Source of the DNA: Parachlamydiaceae bacterium
GTDB lineage: Bacteria; Chlamydiota; Chlamydiia; Chlamydiales; Parachlamydiaceae
DNA: 8,294 bases
Assembly (NCBI GenBank): GCA_013698165.1
Contig: JACCVN010000053.1
Coordinates: forward strand, 1-8,294
Direction of reading: 5' to 3'
The translations under genes and the position numbers were made by a program. Below are positions 7,532 to 8,294 of this stretch, in pieces. The first letter of the stretch is position 1. The number at the start of each line of letters is the position of its first letter. A model generated the notes under the pieces. It did not search any database. It saw only the letters and a program-made list of their open reading frames with translations, and had not been told where the DNA came from.

Positions 7532-7562
7532 ATCTGAATGAATAATATGACACTTAGTAGGT

Positions 7563-8294
7563 CTAATAGTTTAAAGCTCGCGAAGTAAATTCACAAAAAT
7601 CTAATTTTACATTAGATGTCTTGAGGCTCAGATATTTTAGCTTAGCTTTTGTAAAATTGAATTGTTCCTTAAATGTTAATGTCTCAAGCCATTCTGATTC
7701 ACAAGCGTCGAGGAGTTTATATGCCGCTCCCTCTTTTTTAAGATCTAGTAACCAGGCGAGTTTGAAAATTTTGTCAATTAACTCATAATCTGGTTCAAAT
7801 TCTTTGTTTTTCACATGTAGTAAATACTCTTGAAAAGATGAAATTCGCTGAAAATTTAGCCACTCTCGGAAGTAAGACTGTGCCTTTTGCAAGGCAATTG
7901 TAATAAGTTCGGGAATATCTTTATATCTATTAGCTGCGCGTTTCATCATAAAAGTCCACACAGTGGTTTCAGCAGTTGTCCAGCTACAATTTTCAATCCA
8001 TTGATCAGGGTGATGGCAAAAGTCTTCGATTTGTTTAGCTATTGGATCTTTATCAGAATTTATAATCTCATTGGATTCGGATAATCTTTTAATAAATTTA
8101 CTGTAATGAGACACGTCTTTGCTTCCCAGATAATTTATGAATTCTAAAATGGTTGCTAATTCTTCCTTATCTGTTTTAGGAAGCTTAAAAATCTCTACAG
8201 GTTTTCTCCTTTCACCTCCACGATTATTAATAACCATCTCTACGCCATCAATCAAATTGCCAAAAAAAAGAAATGAGATTGCGTGCCCGATAAA
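7563..8294 (-). CDS. Unrecognised AT-rich protein gene, 5' end outside the window
   Basis: I do not recognise this protein. The frame runs from the right edge to a TAG at 7565-7563, giving 243 visible residues. A TTG at 8255 and an ATG at 8237 are possible internal starts, but neither has a Shine-Dalgarno. The frame stays open for 13 more codons to the edge (FIGHAISFLFFGN then LIDG), so the real start is probably outside the window. The visible part looks mainly alpha-helical and soluble, with aromatic-rich stretches such as DQWIENCSWTTAETTVW and SYFREWLNFQRISSF. The first visible residues are hydrophobic and could be the end of a membrane segment or a buried helix. Base composition differs from its neighbours: four sampled 60-base lines here are about 27-38% G+C, against 43-47% in sampled lines of the TPR gene and uvrC. 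This suggests acquired or fast-evolving DNA. A T8 run on the coding strand (8269-8262) lies near the edge. It converges on uvrC. It could be a lineage-specific gene or a remnant of a larger one. Confidence 0.6.
   Translation of the reverse strand, partial: FIGHAISFLFFGNLIDGVEMVINNRGGERRKPVEIFKLPKTDKEELATILEFINYLGSKDVSHYSKFIKRLSESNEIINSDKDPIAKQIEDFCHHPDQWIENCSWTTAETTVWTFMMKRAANRYKDIPELITIALQKAQSYFREWLNFQRISSFQEYLLHVKNKEFEPDYELIDKIFKLAWLLDLKKEGAAYKLLDACESEWLETLTFKEQFNFTKAKLKYLSLKTSNVKLDFCEFTSRALNY

Noticed and set aside
1..8294. A repair island built around mutL and uvrC
   Set aside because: The two genes are about 4.6 kb apart on opposite strands with unrelated genes between them; no shared promoter or operon is visible.

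Overview
The window is a compact stretch of bacterial chromosome. It carries five protein-coding genes: four run on the minus strand (mutL, a YyaL/SPATA20-family gene, a TPR gene and an unrecognised gene at the right edge) and one on the plus strand (uvrC). MutL, UvrC and YyaL are identified with high confidence from their motifs. The lineage is less certain. Moderate-to-low G+C, a large TPR protein and single-copy repair genes would suit a Chlamydiota (Parachlamydia-like) genome, but nothing here proves it, and I treat that as a guess.

Layout, left to right. Positions 1-1080 (minus) hold the first 360 codons of mutL, cut by the window edge. Positions 1081-1452 form a 372-base intergenic region with two striking inverted repeats. 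One is a 150-base element with 46-base arms and an internal 9-base periodicity (1129-1278). The other is a zero-spacer palindrome (1354-1411). Positions 1453-3531 (minus) encode a thioredoxin-fold plus alpha/alpha-barrel protein of the YyaL/SPATA20 family. Positions 3532-5604 (minus) encode a 690-residue protein built almost wholly from about 14 TPR-like units with a 41-residue period. Its TAG stop directly abuts the ATG of the YyaL-family gene, so the two are almost certainly one operon. Positions 5605-5707 are a short divergent intergenic region with direct and inverted repeats. Positions 5708-7531 (plus) hold a complete uvrC with intact GIY-YIG, Fe-S, UVR, RNase H-like and HhH parts. Positions 7563-8294 (minus) hold an AT-rich orphan reading frame that converges on uvrC and stays open to the right edge.

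Two DNA-repair genes, mutL (mismatch repair) and uvrC (nucleotide excision repair), flank the TPR-YyaL operon, but they lie on opposite strands and I see no evidence that they are co-regulated. The best candidates for new biology are the 150-base repeat element upstream of mutL, the coupled TPR-YyaL pair, and the unrecognised AT-rich gene. I see no tRNA, rRNA, CRISPR array, transposase or integrase, and no convincing new multi-gene system.
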